From positions 15,444,146 to 15,508,145 of the forward strand of contig NC_090132.1 in NCBI RefSeq assembly GCF_040581485.1: 64,000 bases of DNA, read 5' to 3'. Of the stretch, positions 38,510-50,000 are shown piece by piece. A model generated the notes under the pieces. The model searched no databases, was not told the DNA's origin, and worked only from the letters and a program-made list of their open reading frames with translations. A program made the position numbers and the translations under genes. The DNA is from Linepithema humile. Lineage: Eukaryota; Arthropoda; Insecta; Hymenoptera; Formicidae. The number at the start of each line of letters is the position of its first letter. The stretch's first letter is position 1.

Positions 38510-40030
38510 CAAAAGTCAAACTGTGCACATTTTATTTTGTCGTCAATGAGATGGAGAGATACGCGCCGGACAGATGAACATCGTGAAACGATTTCGCCGG
38601 ACCAATCTGTCGATTCTGGCTTTCGACTGGGATTTCCCATGGATGTCGGTGCCACGTGACTCGTGTCAATAGGACGCACTTGATAGTACCCGTTGGGACT
38701 GACTGGCAAACGGCCGCGATGTCTTTCCGGGTTCGCCGCAGCGTCGCAAACGAGAGAACGAGTATTTGCAAAGTGGCCAAGTTTCCGAAATTAGCAACGA
38801 CGCGGCCGAGAAAACAGGGGTGGAACACGCGTACAAACCTGGGAATATTTTCCCAAGCAAATAAACGCAGCGGACGAGAATTTACGCAGCGCGGAATGAA
38901 ATGTCGTCGAGATCAGGGAAATAATAAATATTCCGCCAGCCTAGACGGAATGAACTCTTTAGCGACTCGTATTATTCATTAAATGTGTAAAATTAGAGGC
39001 CGGTTATTCTTCGGCAATATCTTGGCTACGAGCCAATAATTCGTGTACAAATAAATCAATTCCGGATTCAAAGGAAAAAAAAAATCTATAAAACTGTCGT
39101 TGTTAAAGCAAGTAAATTTATGTATTATTCTTTGAGCTTTAATAATTAAGGCTTGAATCTTACATTTTTTCAAAATAACATTAACAACATGAGCTGTTAG
39201 AAAATAAGAAAGGAAGTTATCTCGTCTACATCTAGCTATGCAGATAGCTCACTCTCAGAGAGTTTCCCGTCAACATCTTTCTCTTTTTAAATCTTCTCAT
39301 CAAATTTAGAGAGAATAATAATTACATTCTCTATTCGTTTCTCACTGCATTTATTATATAACATCACTTCTGTACTGTTACGAGGCGTTTTACAGCTGTG
39401 AACAAACGAGTTAATCTGGATTTTGCGATTATCCCTCTCGTCGTCGATCTTTCGCACAACGATTTGCGACGTATCTCGCATCGCGCATCACCGTCGACAA
39501 GTTACTTCTCTCACGTCTCATCGGCGCAGAGAAAAAGAGAGTGAGAAAGAGAGAGAAAGAGAGAAGGGGGGGGGGGCACGGGGGGACAATAGGAGACGAA
39601 TAACAGGGAGGCGTATGACCGGTAGCGGCCGATCGCCGATCGTGTAACGTCACACGACGCTCCCACACGTGACAGCACGTGGCGGCCGTGCGCCGCGTGG
39701 TCGCGCGTGAACGCGATGCTCAAGCGTGTGGAAAATCGCTCTTTGAAGTCCTGAAATTCGCTGTTAATCGCGATCTAACGCTCACCTTCGTCGCGAGCTC
39801 ACCGGCTCGCCCGAGTGATATATTTTTCGGCGGAAGTCGAGCGAGGGTGAATCCCCAATCGCGCCCCCGAATCAAAATCTCTTCACAGAGAGACAGAAAC
39901 GCAAAACGGGGGAGGGTTGAAGGAGCGGGATGGACTACGCGGCGGGAGGGGTGGAAACAAAGGGGAGGGATGAGGTAATTGTTTGCCAAGCGTCTATATT
40001 GCGCGTTCGGCTAGTATCGGGGAAATACCG
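38510..40030. promoter_or_regulatory. GC-rich islands with CACGTG sites and a GA/G-rich tract
   Basis: CACGTGAC at 38653-38660 and 39666-39673, with a second CACGTG at 39676-39681. A purine tract at about 39530-39576 combines GAGA repeats and an 11-G run. The open frames on both strands here have no recognisable domain. It may be a promoter or enhancer. Confidence 0.3.
39530..39576. repeat. Purine-rich (GA)n/(G)n tract
   Basis: GAGA/GAAA units run into eleven consecutive G residues on the plus strand. Confidence 0.8.
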
Positions 40031-40039
40031 CGTGGCGAC

Positions 40040-41780
40040 ATTGTAATCGATCACAGCGATTCTCGGATACTTCTTCGTTGATTCGACATAAAAAAAACCC
40101 ATTTAATACTTCCAAATTCTAAATTCGCACGCATCGTCCATCCTTCGCATAGGTGTATCTCGACTCCGCCAGAAACGTAGCCAGAGACTATAGTTTCTAG
40201 AAATAATTTTTTAATTTTAATTTCTAGGATTAAAAAAATTGTTTTCTCTTTATTTCAAATATCGCTCATGAATAGAGAATATTTGCAAAATTGAAGTAAA
40301 AATTTATAGCTTATTAATTAAAAAAATTAAAAGTTTTTATTCAATTGTTTTACTTTAATTACGTATAGTAAAAGCACGCATAAACTATATATTTTGATGA
40401 GATAAATATTGATGGTATAAAGTCTGAGTAGTTTGGTGATAAAAACAGTCGGCCGGCAAGTAGAAGATCCGAGTTTGTTCCAGTCACTAGCGTTCCGACA
40501 TTCTTCTCGTATATTATTTGCTCATTTTTTCCTCTTAATTTCATAAAAATTAAAATTTTTAATGTGATTATCAATTAAAGTTGAATCAATTAAAGTTAAT
40601 CTTACAACTTTAAATTAATTTTAATCAAAAAGAATACTTTCTTAATACTTAAATGTATTTAAATATAAAATTAAAAACTCAAAGTACATTAGTTTTGTTA
40701 TAAAATGTTTGCAAAATTAATTTAAATAGATTTTTTTACAAAATTGATTAACAAATGTAACGAAATATTTTTAAACTTTTATATATCTGGCGAGACGCGT
40801 AAAACGCAATCTTTGTCGTCAGGTGCGCCCTTCGTCGCGGAATTCGTGTCGCGGAATATTTACTTTTCTGACGATATGAATAGTTATTATGATAAATGGC
40901 AATATACCTGACATTCTGAGGCTCGCATGTAACTCCTGTCGAGGCAGGATCAAGAATTGTATCCATTTTTCAAGGATACCAGCTAAGAGGCGAGAAATGT
41001 AAAAAATTTTTCCGCGACACCGATTTGAATTTATGATGACTGAAACGTGGTAGAAAAGAAACGTTTTCCGTAATAGCAATATGAATATTCATACATAAAT
41101 AATAATTTAGTATTCACTGACAATTATCCTAGTTACTAATATTACGACAATGGCATAGTATAAATGTAAAACAATCATAGATTTTTATTCTTCCAAGCAT
41201 CCTACTTTTATCATTTTTGTATTAAAGAAAAATTATAATTATAATTTGTTAATATTTAAAAATTTTTAAAGACGACATATTAAACTTGTGTAAATCAGAT
41301 AAATACGTATACACAATATGTTTTGCATAAAAGTCATATATGAGTAAAAATTTTCAATAAAATTATTTTCAATATAAAACGTAATATAATAACTTGGTTC
41401 TCTTGAATGATACGTAGCATACTTCACACAGAATTAACTTTGAAAATGTTTAATTTTGAATTTTAATAAAAAAATTTTATTATCTCCAAAAAATCTGTTG
41501 TTAGAATCAAAATCGTGTACAAAATATTTTAAGAGAGGAGTAAATTATCGCATATTATTTTCGATAATTCAATCAAAATTATCTGGTTATCTGTTTTTTG
41601 TTAAAATTATTGATAACAATTATTATTGAATAACTTATATAAAAATTACCCGATTATGTATTACCCATTAATTTGTTTATTTGAATAAAAGTGCAACATC
41701 GAAAAACAATATTTAATATAATGATTTAGAAAGAATTCACGGCACTTTACGATGATCCTGTGCGTAGCGATGCGTTACAT
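40040..41780. other. AT-rich intergenic DNA
   Basis: Nothing recognised. Confidence 0.5.
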
Positions 41781-41799
41781 TGTTTTATTTTACATTATT

Positions 41800-42980
41800 G
41801 TCCAGGTGGGACCCCGAGTACTCGGGTAATACGGATGAATTCGGTTTGAACTCGGGGCCGGGGCTGTTCGCGCGCGAGCGGGGGTGTTCCTTTATTGAAC
41901 CGTGCGATGCCAAAGCCCGAATGCCAAAGAGTAGCGGGATCGGAAGGAACGTACGAACCCTCCTTGGTCTCTCTCTCTGCAGTATCTCGGTGCCGGGTAA
42001 CAGGGACGCATTCCAGGAAGGCGCGCAGCTGCTTTCAGCTACGTCTCGCGTCCTGAAGCCGCGTCTCAGCTACGTTTTCCATATACCCAGTGACTGATTA
42101 TCGTTGACGCGCGTGAAACGCTCGGCTTGCGGAGACAGAATGGTTACGCTTACTCGACATTTATTTCAAGGAGTTGCAGTAATTATTATTTATTATTATT
42201 CCCTCCTAACATTTCATTAAGCCTGACGAATTATTTTTAAGAATTTTATCTATTATTATTGATTACTATTTGATTTTTATTTAATATTAAATACTCAATT
42301 AGTTTAAAACGATTGGGTTTTATTAGCTATTATCTTTGAAAGTAATATCTAACGCTCTTTGAATTCTTCTCGATTTAGAGCTCCTGCCAGCGCCATGGAT
42401 ATGAGACCTCGGAAGCTCGGCTCGCGCTCTTGAGGCCTTTGAGTATTCTCCGCCACTGCATATACGCTCTCGTTTCGCTCTCGTATGGGCGCCCCGCCGC
42501 GCTGCATTCCTAACAAAGTAGTCATCACGCATTCCTGGGACGCAATCGTGAACTTCCACCCTCGTTAGTAAAAGATGGATTCGTGCGCGCTAGGCTAAAG
42601 AGAACACGTTATTAGAATTCATTCCGCGGCTGTCATCGCGAGGTGGCGAGGGGTCGTCGAGTTTGGATTCCTCCGAGTCCCGAAAAGCGTGACGATGCCG
42701 TTCGATAGCAACTTTTTTGCGACTCGCGAGACGTTCAGATTGCGAATCGTACCGCGCAAAATCGGATTTCTCGAAAAAACTTGAAATTATAAAATAATTT
42801 TTGCTGTAATCGTTGTATAAAAAAAAATTGTATAGAATACATAAGAGTTTATAATGCAAATACCGTGCTACTAAAAATTTTTTATAATTTTTAATTAATA
42901 TCGTAATTCTAGATTATACTTTTTCAAACATAAACCCGGATTCTGGATATAAAATGGCAAAGATCTTGTGAGCTTGAAAC
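41800..42980. other. GC-rich islands upstream of Lmx1
   Basis: Two GC-rich patches (41.8-42.13 and 42.34-42.76 kb). A perfect 14-bp palindrome CCCGAGTACTCGGG lies at 41813-41826. No coding domain recognised; possible regulatory DNA. Confidence 0.3.
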
Positions 42981-42992
42981 GCAAACTTATAG

Positions 42993-43263
42993 AGAATTCG
43001 GTTGGACGCACTAGTGCGCACCGGTGCACATTCAAGTATCGTGCACAAATTGGTGCAAAAACACACGCTTAGTATACAAGCGGATTGAATCCGCAAGATG
43101 TTTAGTGTAATTTATCACTTTACTAGAATTATTTCGGTAGAATATATATGTATAATAGATTTTAAAGCATTTTATGTTATATTATGTCTTGACAATTGGA
43201 TACGTCAAAATATACTGCACAGTTCAATTTGTCCAGTGCGCACTAATGCACCTTATCGAATTC
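42993..43263. repeat. MITE-like element with imperfect terminal inverted repeats
   Basis: Both ends start with GAATTCG and carry the core CACTAGTGCGCA or CATTAGTGCGCA in opposite orientations, about 270 bp apart. The family also occurs at 24646-25055. Transposon family unknown. Confidence 0.6.
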
Positions 43264-43299
43264 GCTATTGCATTGCCAAGTGTTAGTTACGCGCATTTT

Positions 43300-43740
43300 G
43301 CATGACAGTTGAAAGTTGACAATCGAAATCTGTACGTTTCGCGAAAGGAATTCCGACGTCAGTGCACGCTGCATTTTCGCGAAACAAAGTGCCTCGGTAT
43401 CGCATATTTAGGATGCAAGAGCACCCTCTTCATGCGTGACCAAAGGGTGTTTAGGTGATCCGCGAGGGTGGAGATTTCGCCCCCGTAGAACATAATGCCC
43501 GAACCGTATCAGCATAATTACACGGTTGGCGTTAGTGTCACATCCCAAACAATATGCCGAAAGGGGATAGCATGGGCCGGGTTACATGCACCTGCAAGAA
43601 ACCATATTTCATCTGATGCTCTGACGACTTTTGTGCGCCTCACTATGCTTTTACGTGCCGTGAAATGGTAAGGGTCATTGAGCATCCCTAATTTTCCATT
43701 GTCCCGAGATAAGGCTGACTTCGATGACTGAATTCTCGAT
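43300..43740. promoter_or_regulatory. Candidate regulatory island
   Basis: GC-balanced noncoding block with CATAATTACACGG-type homeobox cores and several short palindromic motifs. No open frame. Assigning it to Lmx1 is inference from position. Confidence 0.22.
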
Positions 43741-43744
43741 CGAG

Positions 43745-45450
43745 AATTCGGGTTGCATCTGGAACAGTGCGGCTTTAACCCTTAAATCAATTGCCATCAA
43801 CAAAGCTGCTATAAATTAAGCTAAATTAGGCTAATATTAATTAATAATAATGATATATTTAATAATAAATTAGTAATAATATATAATAACAAATTAAATT
43901 AATATATTAAGCTAATTTTTTGAAAATATATTGAAAATGTCACAAATGTTGCAAATTAAACTAAGAAAAATATTAAAACAATTACATTGTATAATTTTAC
44001 AATTTTGATTGATAAATAATTTAACAATTATTTAAAATTATATCTTTTAATATCGTTTTCTTTCTCGATTATAATATTTCAAATTTTAAAATATAAGAGA
44101 ATTCCTTAATTGTTTCATACCCAAATAATCTGCGAAAAGATTTAGATTTTTTGCTTAATTAATAAAAACTAAATTTGTAACAGTATTTTATGGCTTCTTC
44201 AGATTTCTGGAATCCACAAGTAGAAGATCTATCGATCGTGCGCGACGTATGGTCGCTGTCGCGTGCGATTAAGAGAGTCTGAATACTAACTGGGCATCTC
44301 GTGAGGGGGGTGGAAGAGCCCCCTCGGCCTGCACGTGTTTCCCCCAAATACTTTGCATCACCATTACCGCCAACTTGATGCCCCTTTGTATCGCGCATCG
44401 GAGGGGCATGCCATAGTTTCGTTCCCAACTAGGCGTATCATTGGGGGATTCGTAACGCGCGCAGTGTAGGAACAGAGACAAAGAGATCTATATAGGCTTT
44501 TATTTGGCAAACATCGCCGATAGACGGCCCGTACAAAGGACGGCATTGTCGCATATTTACGCGGACTGACAAACGGCCAAATATTCGGTGCGCATCGACT
44601 TTCGGCGAAAAAATATGTCCGGAGGCACTCTCATTCGAAAGTGGCATCGGTTATTAGCCGAATCCACGAGAACAAAAGTGGTGCACGTCGACGATGGAAA
44701 AAGCAGATAGAAAGAAAGAGATGATCCTTGGTCAAAATACTATTTAAATTTACTAATAATTTTTTGTCACACAGTACAGCATTTTAATACTTTCTCATTT
44801 TAATATTACCTCTCTATACCTTATTTTGATAAATTTTTATTTCACATTAAATCTAATAATTATTATAGAAAAATTATTTTATTTTTCTAATAAATGTAAA
44901 ATAAAAAAATCAGTCTTATAAACAACTTGTAACAACTTGTTGTAATGTTTAAATAATCAAAAAATTAATTTATCTAAAATTATTTTGTTTGTTTCTTTGT
45001 AATGTGACTTTCAAAATGACTGAACAATCATATAAAATAAACTTTTTAGACTTTCTTGATATTAAAACAGTTTGGTAATTGTGATCGTACGTAAAGACAA
45101 GTGATTTGCTTTATGTGTTTAATTTCAAGAGATTAAATAAATTTTTTAAGAAAAATAAGTTATCAGATAATTATGTTACTAATTTTGAGGCTAAATAATT
45201 GCTTCTGTAATTGCTTTTTATAATTAAAAAAAATCCGCGACTCGCATTCGATAGTGCATACTACGATATTAGTTCGATTCTTCATTTAATTCTTTGCAGT
45301 TCGAAAAATAATGAAATCAATAAATCAATATTAAGTATTTTGTCTTATTTTAAAGCTATTAGCCTAAGATAAACGTAGCAATTAATTTTCATTATGTAGA
45401 AAATTATAGGAAAATTAGAAAAACATAGTTCGCTAATCGCAATCATGCGT
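43745..45450. other. Intergenic DNA upstream of Lmx1
   Basis: AT-rich, with a GC-rich patch at 44.2-44.7 kb lacking any recognisable product. Confidence 0.45.
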
Positions 45451-45458
45451 TGCTTCAA

Positions 45459-45569
45459 CTATTTGAGGAATTATATATACTATAGGATTAAAGCACTATG
45501 TGTTGAGTCTACCTCGACACAGAACCGCAAGGGGTTAACACATATCTTTGTATCGCATTCCTCAAATAG
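45459..45569. repeat. Hairpin with nested inverted repeats
   Basis: Perfect 13-bp outer arms (45459-45471 and 45557-45569) and inner 8-bp arms (TATGTGTT with AACACATA), with a weaker pairing block between. About 111 bp in all. It could be a small foldback element or a structured RNA. Confidence 0.55.
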
Positions 45570-45579
45570 ATCTAAGTGG

Positions 45580-46931
45580 ATTGAGTTCGTTTTGCATGAT
45601 CGCTCGTCAAAGTAAAGACGATCCCGGCGGCGCCCAAGATCGATGTCCGTCGAGTTTGCCGAGATACGTCACTGAATCCTACGATGGTCGGCCGGATATT
45701 GATCCCCTGCTCGTACGTCGCCGCCGGTTGAGCACCCACGGCGTCATTTCACCCCTCCAGCTCGCTCAGGCCAGGGCGGTTCCTAGCGACGCCAATCGCG
45801 CTTCCACCGCCGGCTCTGCAAGCAAGGGATGAACCCGCCCTCTTCACTCTCGCGTCGATGCCTCGTCTAACTCCGATGACGGCGTCGAGGCGCGGGCGGG
45901 TAGGGAAAGCTGCGCTCCAGGGGTCGGGGGGGTTATACGCCGTCGGAGAGAGAGGGGGCATGATTTTCGCTGTCGGTGAAGTCGGTGGGTCTTGTCAAAA
46001 AAGCGACGGAGCTCGCGCAGATGACACGTACGCGACTGTCACATACGTAGTGCGTTCGGTGCCGATACCAGACGAGTGGATGAAAAGGGCGAGGAAGGGG
46101 TGCAGAAGCGTCGAGAACGGGCACGGTCTTCATCTCCAGAATGCGGTGCAGCTGTGACACCTCGCGCGCCAAGGTCGTCCACGAAGATCATCACGTTACA
46201 CCCGCACGCGGCAGCCTTCGCAGCTCGTCATGAGACTCGGACGATGTACGGCGCTGTCCGTATCGAAGAACCGGTGAGGGATAAAGTGAAAGGTCGAACG
46301 TGAAGCTCCCGCTACCGCTTGTTGACCGGAGCGACGAATGTTTAATGCCTAATCAAACAAAATCGATTAGTGTCGGCGTGTGAGTGACGTGAACTTCTTT
46401 GGCTTTTGTCCTGGATTGATTTACCAAAGTGTACTCTCTTACAAAATTACTGCGTTGTTACATGTACTTAGCGCACGGCTGCGTCTTTTGATATCGTGCA
46501 ACTTTAATCGAAAGTACAATACTCGCTGGTAAGTGACTGAATTAAAAACTGAACAATGCAAAAAAATGATTGATCGATGTTTGGAAGAATAAGAATGGAT
46601 ATGGAGTGTAGATATTTATCATCACAAAACTTGAAAATTATTCCGTCGCAACTTGACAGTAAACTGGATGCCTAGCATGATTAGATGCCTAAAAGAAAAA
46701 AAAGAAATAAGGAAATTTTTCCTTTAGAAGAAAAATTTTTTGAGAAGATTCTTTGAAAAGAACTAATTCATCTGTATTATTTGATTAGTCTAAGGATTTT
46801 CATCTGGACAATATTGGTGTGTGATTCTCGAGTGTTTGGTGTTACCTAGTAAAGATTTTTAACGAGAGTTTCAAGCGGGTTTCTTGTAGCTGGAAGACTT
46901 TTCGTGCTTAAGGCTCCAGCGAGAAGACATC
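45580..46931 (+). promoter_or_regulatory. Promoter region and 5' UTR of Lmx1
   Basis: GC-rich DNA (45.6-46.3 kb) immediately 5' of the Lmx1 start codon, with no coding domain. An acceptor-like TTTCTTGTAG ending at 46889 suggests that a 5' UTR intron is possible. The start site is not resolved. Confidence 0.4.
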
Positions 46932-47055
46932 ATGTTGGTGGGTGAATTTTATCCTCCGCCGCCTGGTTCTTTTAATCGTCAAGGTGAACCGGGCCAATCC
47001 TTGCCGACGGTTCCATCTATCCCCTTTCCAAATACATCTGATAACAATAATGCAG
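46932..47055 (+). CDS. Lmx1: Lmx1 coding exon 1
   Basis: ATG at 46932, MLVGEFYPPPPGSFNRQ. Donor GCAG|GTAAGA, 41 codons plus one base. The start was chosen because it joins the LIM exon in phase, giving NNNAEPSVSV. Confidence 0.75.
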
Positions 47056-50000
47056 GTAAGAAATATTTTCCATAATTTTGCAAGAGAATATTTATTTAGA
47101 AAATTAATAGGTATATTTTTATGCTAAGTTATAGTTTTTAAAAAATCTCCAAAATTTTTTAATAGCTTTCTATGATAATTTTTAAATAAATTCACACAAA
47201 TTAGCAGGAGTAACAATTCTTAAAAAAATTTTAAATGATAGAAATAGATAGAAAAAATGAAATATGATCAAAATTAACCTAAAAAATTCATATTGTTTCA
47301 AAAGAGATAGGAATAAAACGAGAATTGTTATCAACATTGCAATTATTATATGCGATATGGTTGCTAAAGGTCGAGATTGATGTCGGCATATGATTTATAG
47401 ACTATCATATCTTGATATGGATAAAATAATATATTGCAGTAGGTAAAGCTAGTAATATTTCTTGAAAAATGAGCTATTAATTGTATTTGTTTAATAAATT
47501 AGAATCAAAAACATGAATATTAATTTGAAACAGAAAAAAGTTATCATCAACAAATTTTGGGCCTGTTCGTTTTAGTTGCACTGGGGCAGCTCTGGGTTTG
47601 CTCTAAACAAGATAATACAGGACAAACTATTTATCTGTCCTGTATTATCCTGTGTAGAGCAGACCCAGAGCAGCCCCAGTGTAGCTAAAACGAACAAGCC
47701 CTTTATATTTACTTACTCTCTTGAATGTTTTATAAAAGAATTTAGAAATATAAAATCCAGAAAAATATCAAATAAATACTTCTTGTTGAGCCTGAAGGGA
47801 GACAGTATTAACGTGAGACGCTCATTGAACGCTAATGAACGGTTTTATTTTGAAACGAACACGTGTCTGATTGGTTCACAGCATCTTAAGAACATACTTA
47901 AGACAATCTTAAATATAAGAATGGACTATAAACGCCGTTCATAGAGTTTAGTTCAAAATGGATATCACAATACATATATTTTTCGACAAGCATCGACAAG
48001 TCAGACGACGCGCGATTGATGACTCGTGGCTCGAAAAGTTCTTTGATTTGAAACTTATTTTCCGATACTCAACGGAATGCCTCAAGCCATCAATCGCAAG
48101 CCACGAGCAATGGCAAGCTACTCTATTCCACGGCTTGTGATTCGGGATGATGTGACGTAGCTTGCCAAGGCTCGATGAGTTTCCATCCTAGCCGCGGGAA
48201 AGCTAGGAAAACACAACGCAGGAAATAATTCCTTTTTATCCATTTTCTTCGCATTTTTGTAGAAGAGCTAAAAATTCGCATGCCCCAACTTGCCCCAATA
48301 TACTCCAATCACTCCAATATACTCCAATCTATAGTATACGTTAACGTATACTATAGATTGAAATATATTGGAGCATGTTGGGGCACGCGACGTGAACAAA
48401 GGAACACATGAAAATAGTGCTTATAAACACTCAGAACGCATAAGCGTCCGAAGCAAACGCAAGCCCTTTATTTCCGACAAGTATTATCATAGTTTTGAAT
48501 AGTAAGATAATGTCGGTCGCCGTTTATTCCGCAGAACCGTCCGTTTCCGTGAAGACGGAGTCTGGTCTTCTGGAGACGATCTGCGCCAACTGTGGCCGCA
48601 CCATCGCCGACAAGTACGTGATGAGAGTCGCCGAGAGGAATTATCACGAAGATTGCCTCTCGTGCACGGCCTGCGGCACAATGCTGTCGCACTCGTGCTT
48701 CATACGCGACTTCAAGCTCTACTGCCGTTCCGATTACGAAAAAATCTTCGGGGTGAAGTGCGCGCGATGCATGGTGAAAATCAGCTGCTCGGACCTGGTG
48801 ATGCGGCCGGTGTCCGGCTTGGTCTTTCACGTGGAGTGCTTCGCGTGTTGCATGTGCGGCCAGCCGTTGCCGAGAGGTGCACACTACATCCTCAGACAGG
48901 GCCAACCGATCTGCAGACGGGATTTCGAGCACGAATTATTTTTAAATAGTCCGCAAGGTGAGTGTACTGTGTGTCGATGGATGTGTGCGTATGTGTGCGC
49001 GCGCGTAGATTGTCTTTTTTTTTTAAATTGTATGTGTTACATTCACAAAACTGTGAACAAATATTTTATAGTTTTTATTCTTTATTTTCAATATCTGTGC
49101 AAAACCCAAAAACATTTTCTGATCAGTTTGAAAGTTACTTAAGCTTTATGTTTTTGTTGCTTTGTATGGAAAATAATGTACAGAACTTATTGACAAACTT
49201 GACAAGAAAGAAATATTGTCAATCAAGTCAAATTTTTTATGTATATTCACAAAATTCTAACAAATATTCATAATAAATGTTATTCGGATTTATTGATTAG
49301 TTTGTAAGTTGTTTAAAACATAATAAAATTAAAACCACTTAAAACTGCAGCAAAACTTGATCATTTCTTATCTCAATTATAGAGTTACTAAAAGTTAACA
49401 CTAGAAATGTATTAGACAACAAGAATTCAAACAAATCCTTCTAAAACACTTCTCAATAAAAAAAGGACGAAATACTTGAGGAGAACAAGATTATTAAAAA
49501 TCAGAAAATTATGTAATATATAATTCATGAAATTAATAATATTTTGCACATACAACGAAACAATTAGAAAAGATCAAATTCTTTCGCGATATTTTAAATG
49601 TTGAATAATGGCAAAATTTATTTGAGAAGCGACTATTTTGTTGTTAAAGAATTCTTATAATTTTTCTTGCATAAATTAATTTGATATTGTATCGTATTTT
49701 TATATAAATAACATGATAAACAAAAATAAAGAATAATCATTATTCTTGCTTGTCGATGCGCCATAATAATTGCTTTTTTCGTTAAAAGAAACTGTTTTAG
49801 TATAAAATATATGTATCCTAAATAGCATAAATGAAAAAGTATGTATGATGATTATTTTGCATGAGATGATTTTATGATATAGGTACACACTTTTATGTTA
49901 ACTGCAAGTTCTGTTTTTATTATTTCTTTTTATGTGGAAATTGAATGACCCTGCGAAAGAGCTCAATTAAATGAATATCTCGATATACTTTGCGCGCATA

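Larger units (their letters stand above)
47056..48534 (+). other. Lmx1 intron 1
   Basis: AT-rich, carrying a MITE (47559-47701), a repeat-rich block at about 47940-48200 that looks like a transposon remnant, and a 36-bp palindrome (48325-48360). Confidence 0.6.

Noticed and set aside
45260..45285. GTTCGATTC-like tRNA B-box word
   Set aside because: No matching acceptor stem, D-arm or anticodon arm nearby.
45459..45569. Calling the hairpin a microRNA gene
   Set aside because: The stem has a large asymmetric bulge and I recognise no known mature sequence. Left as a structural finding.
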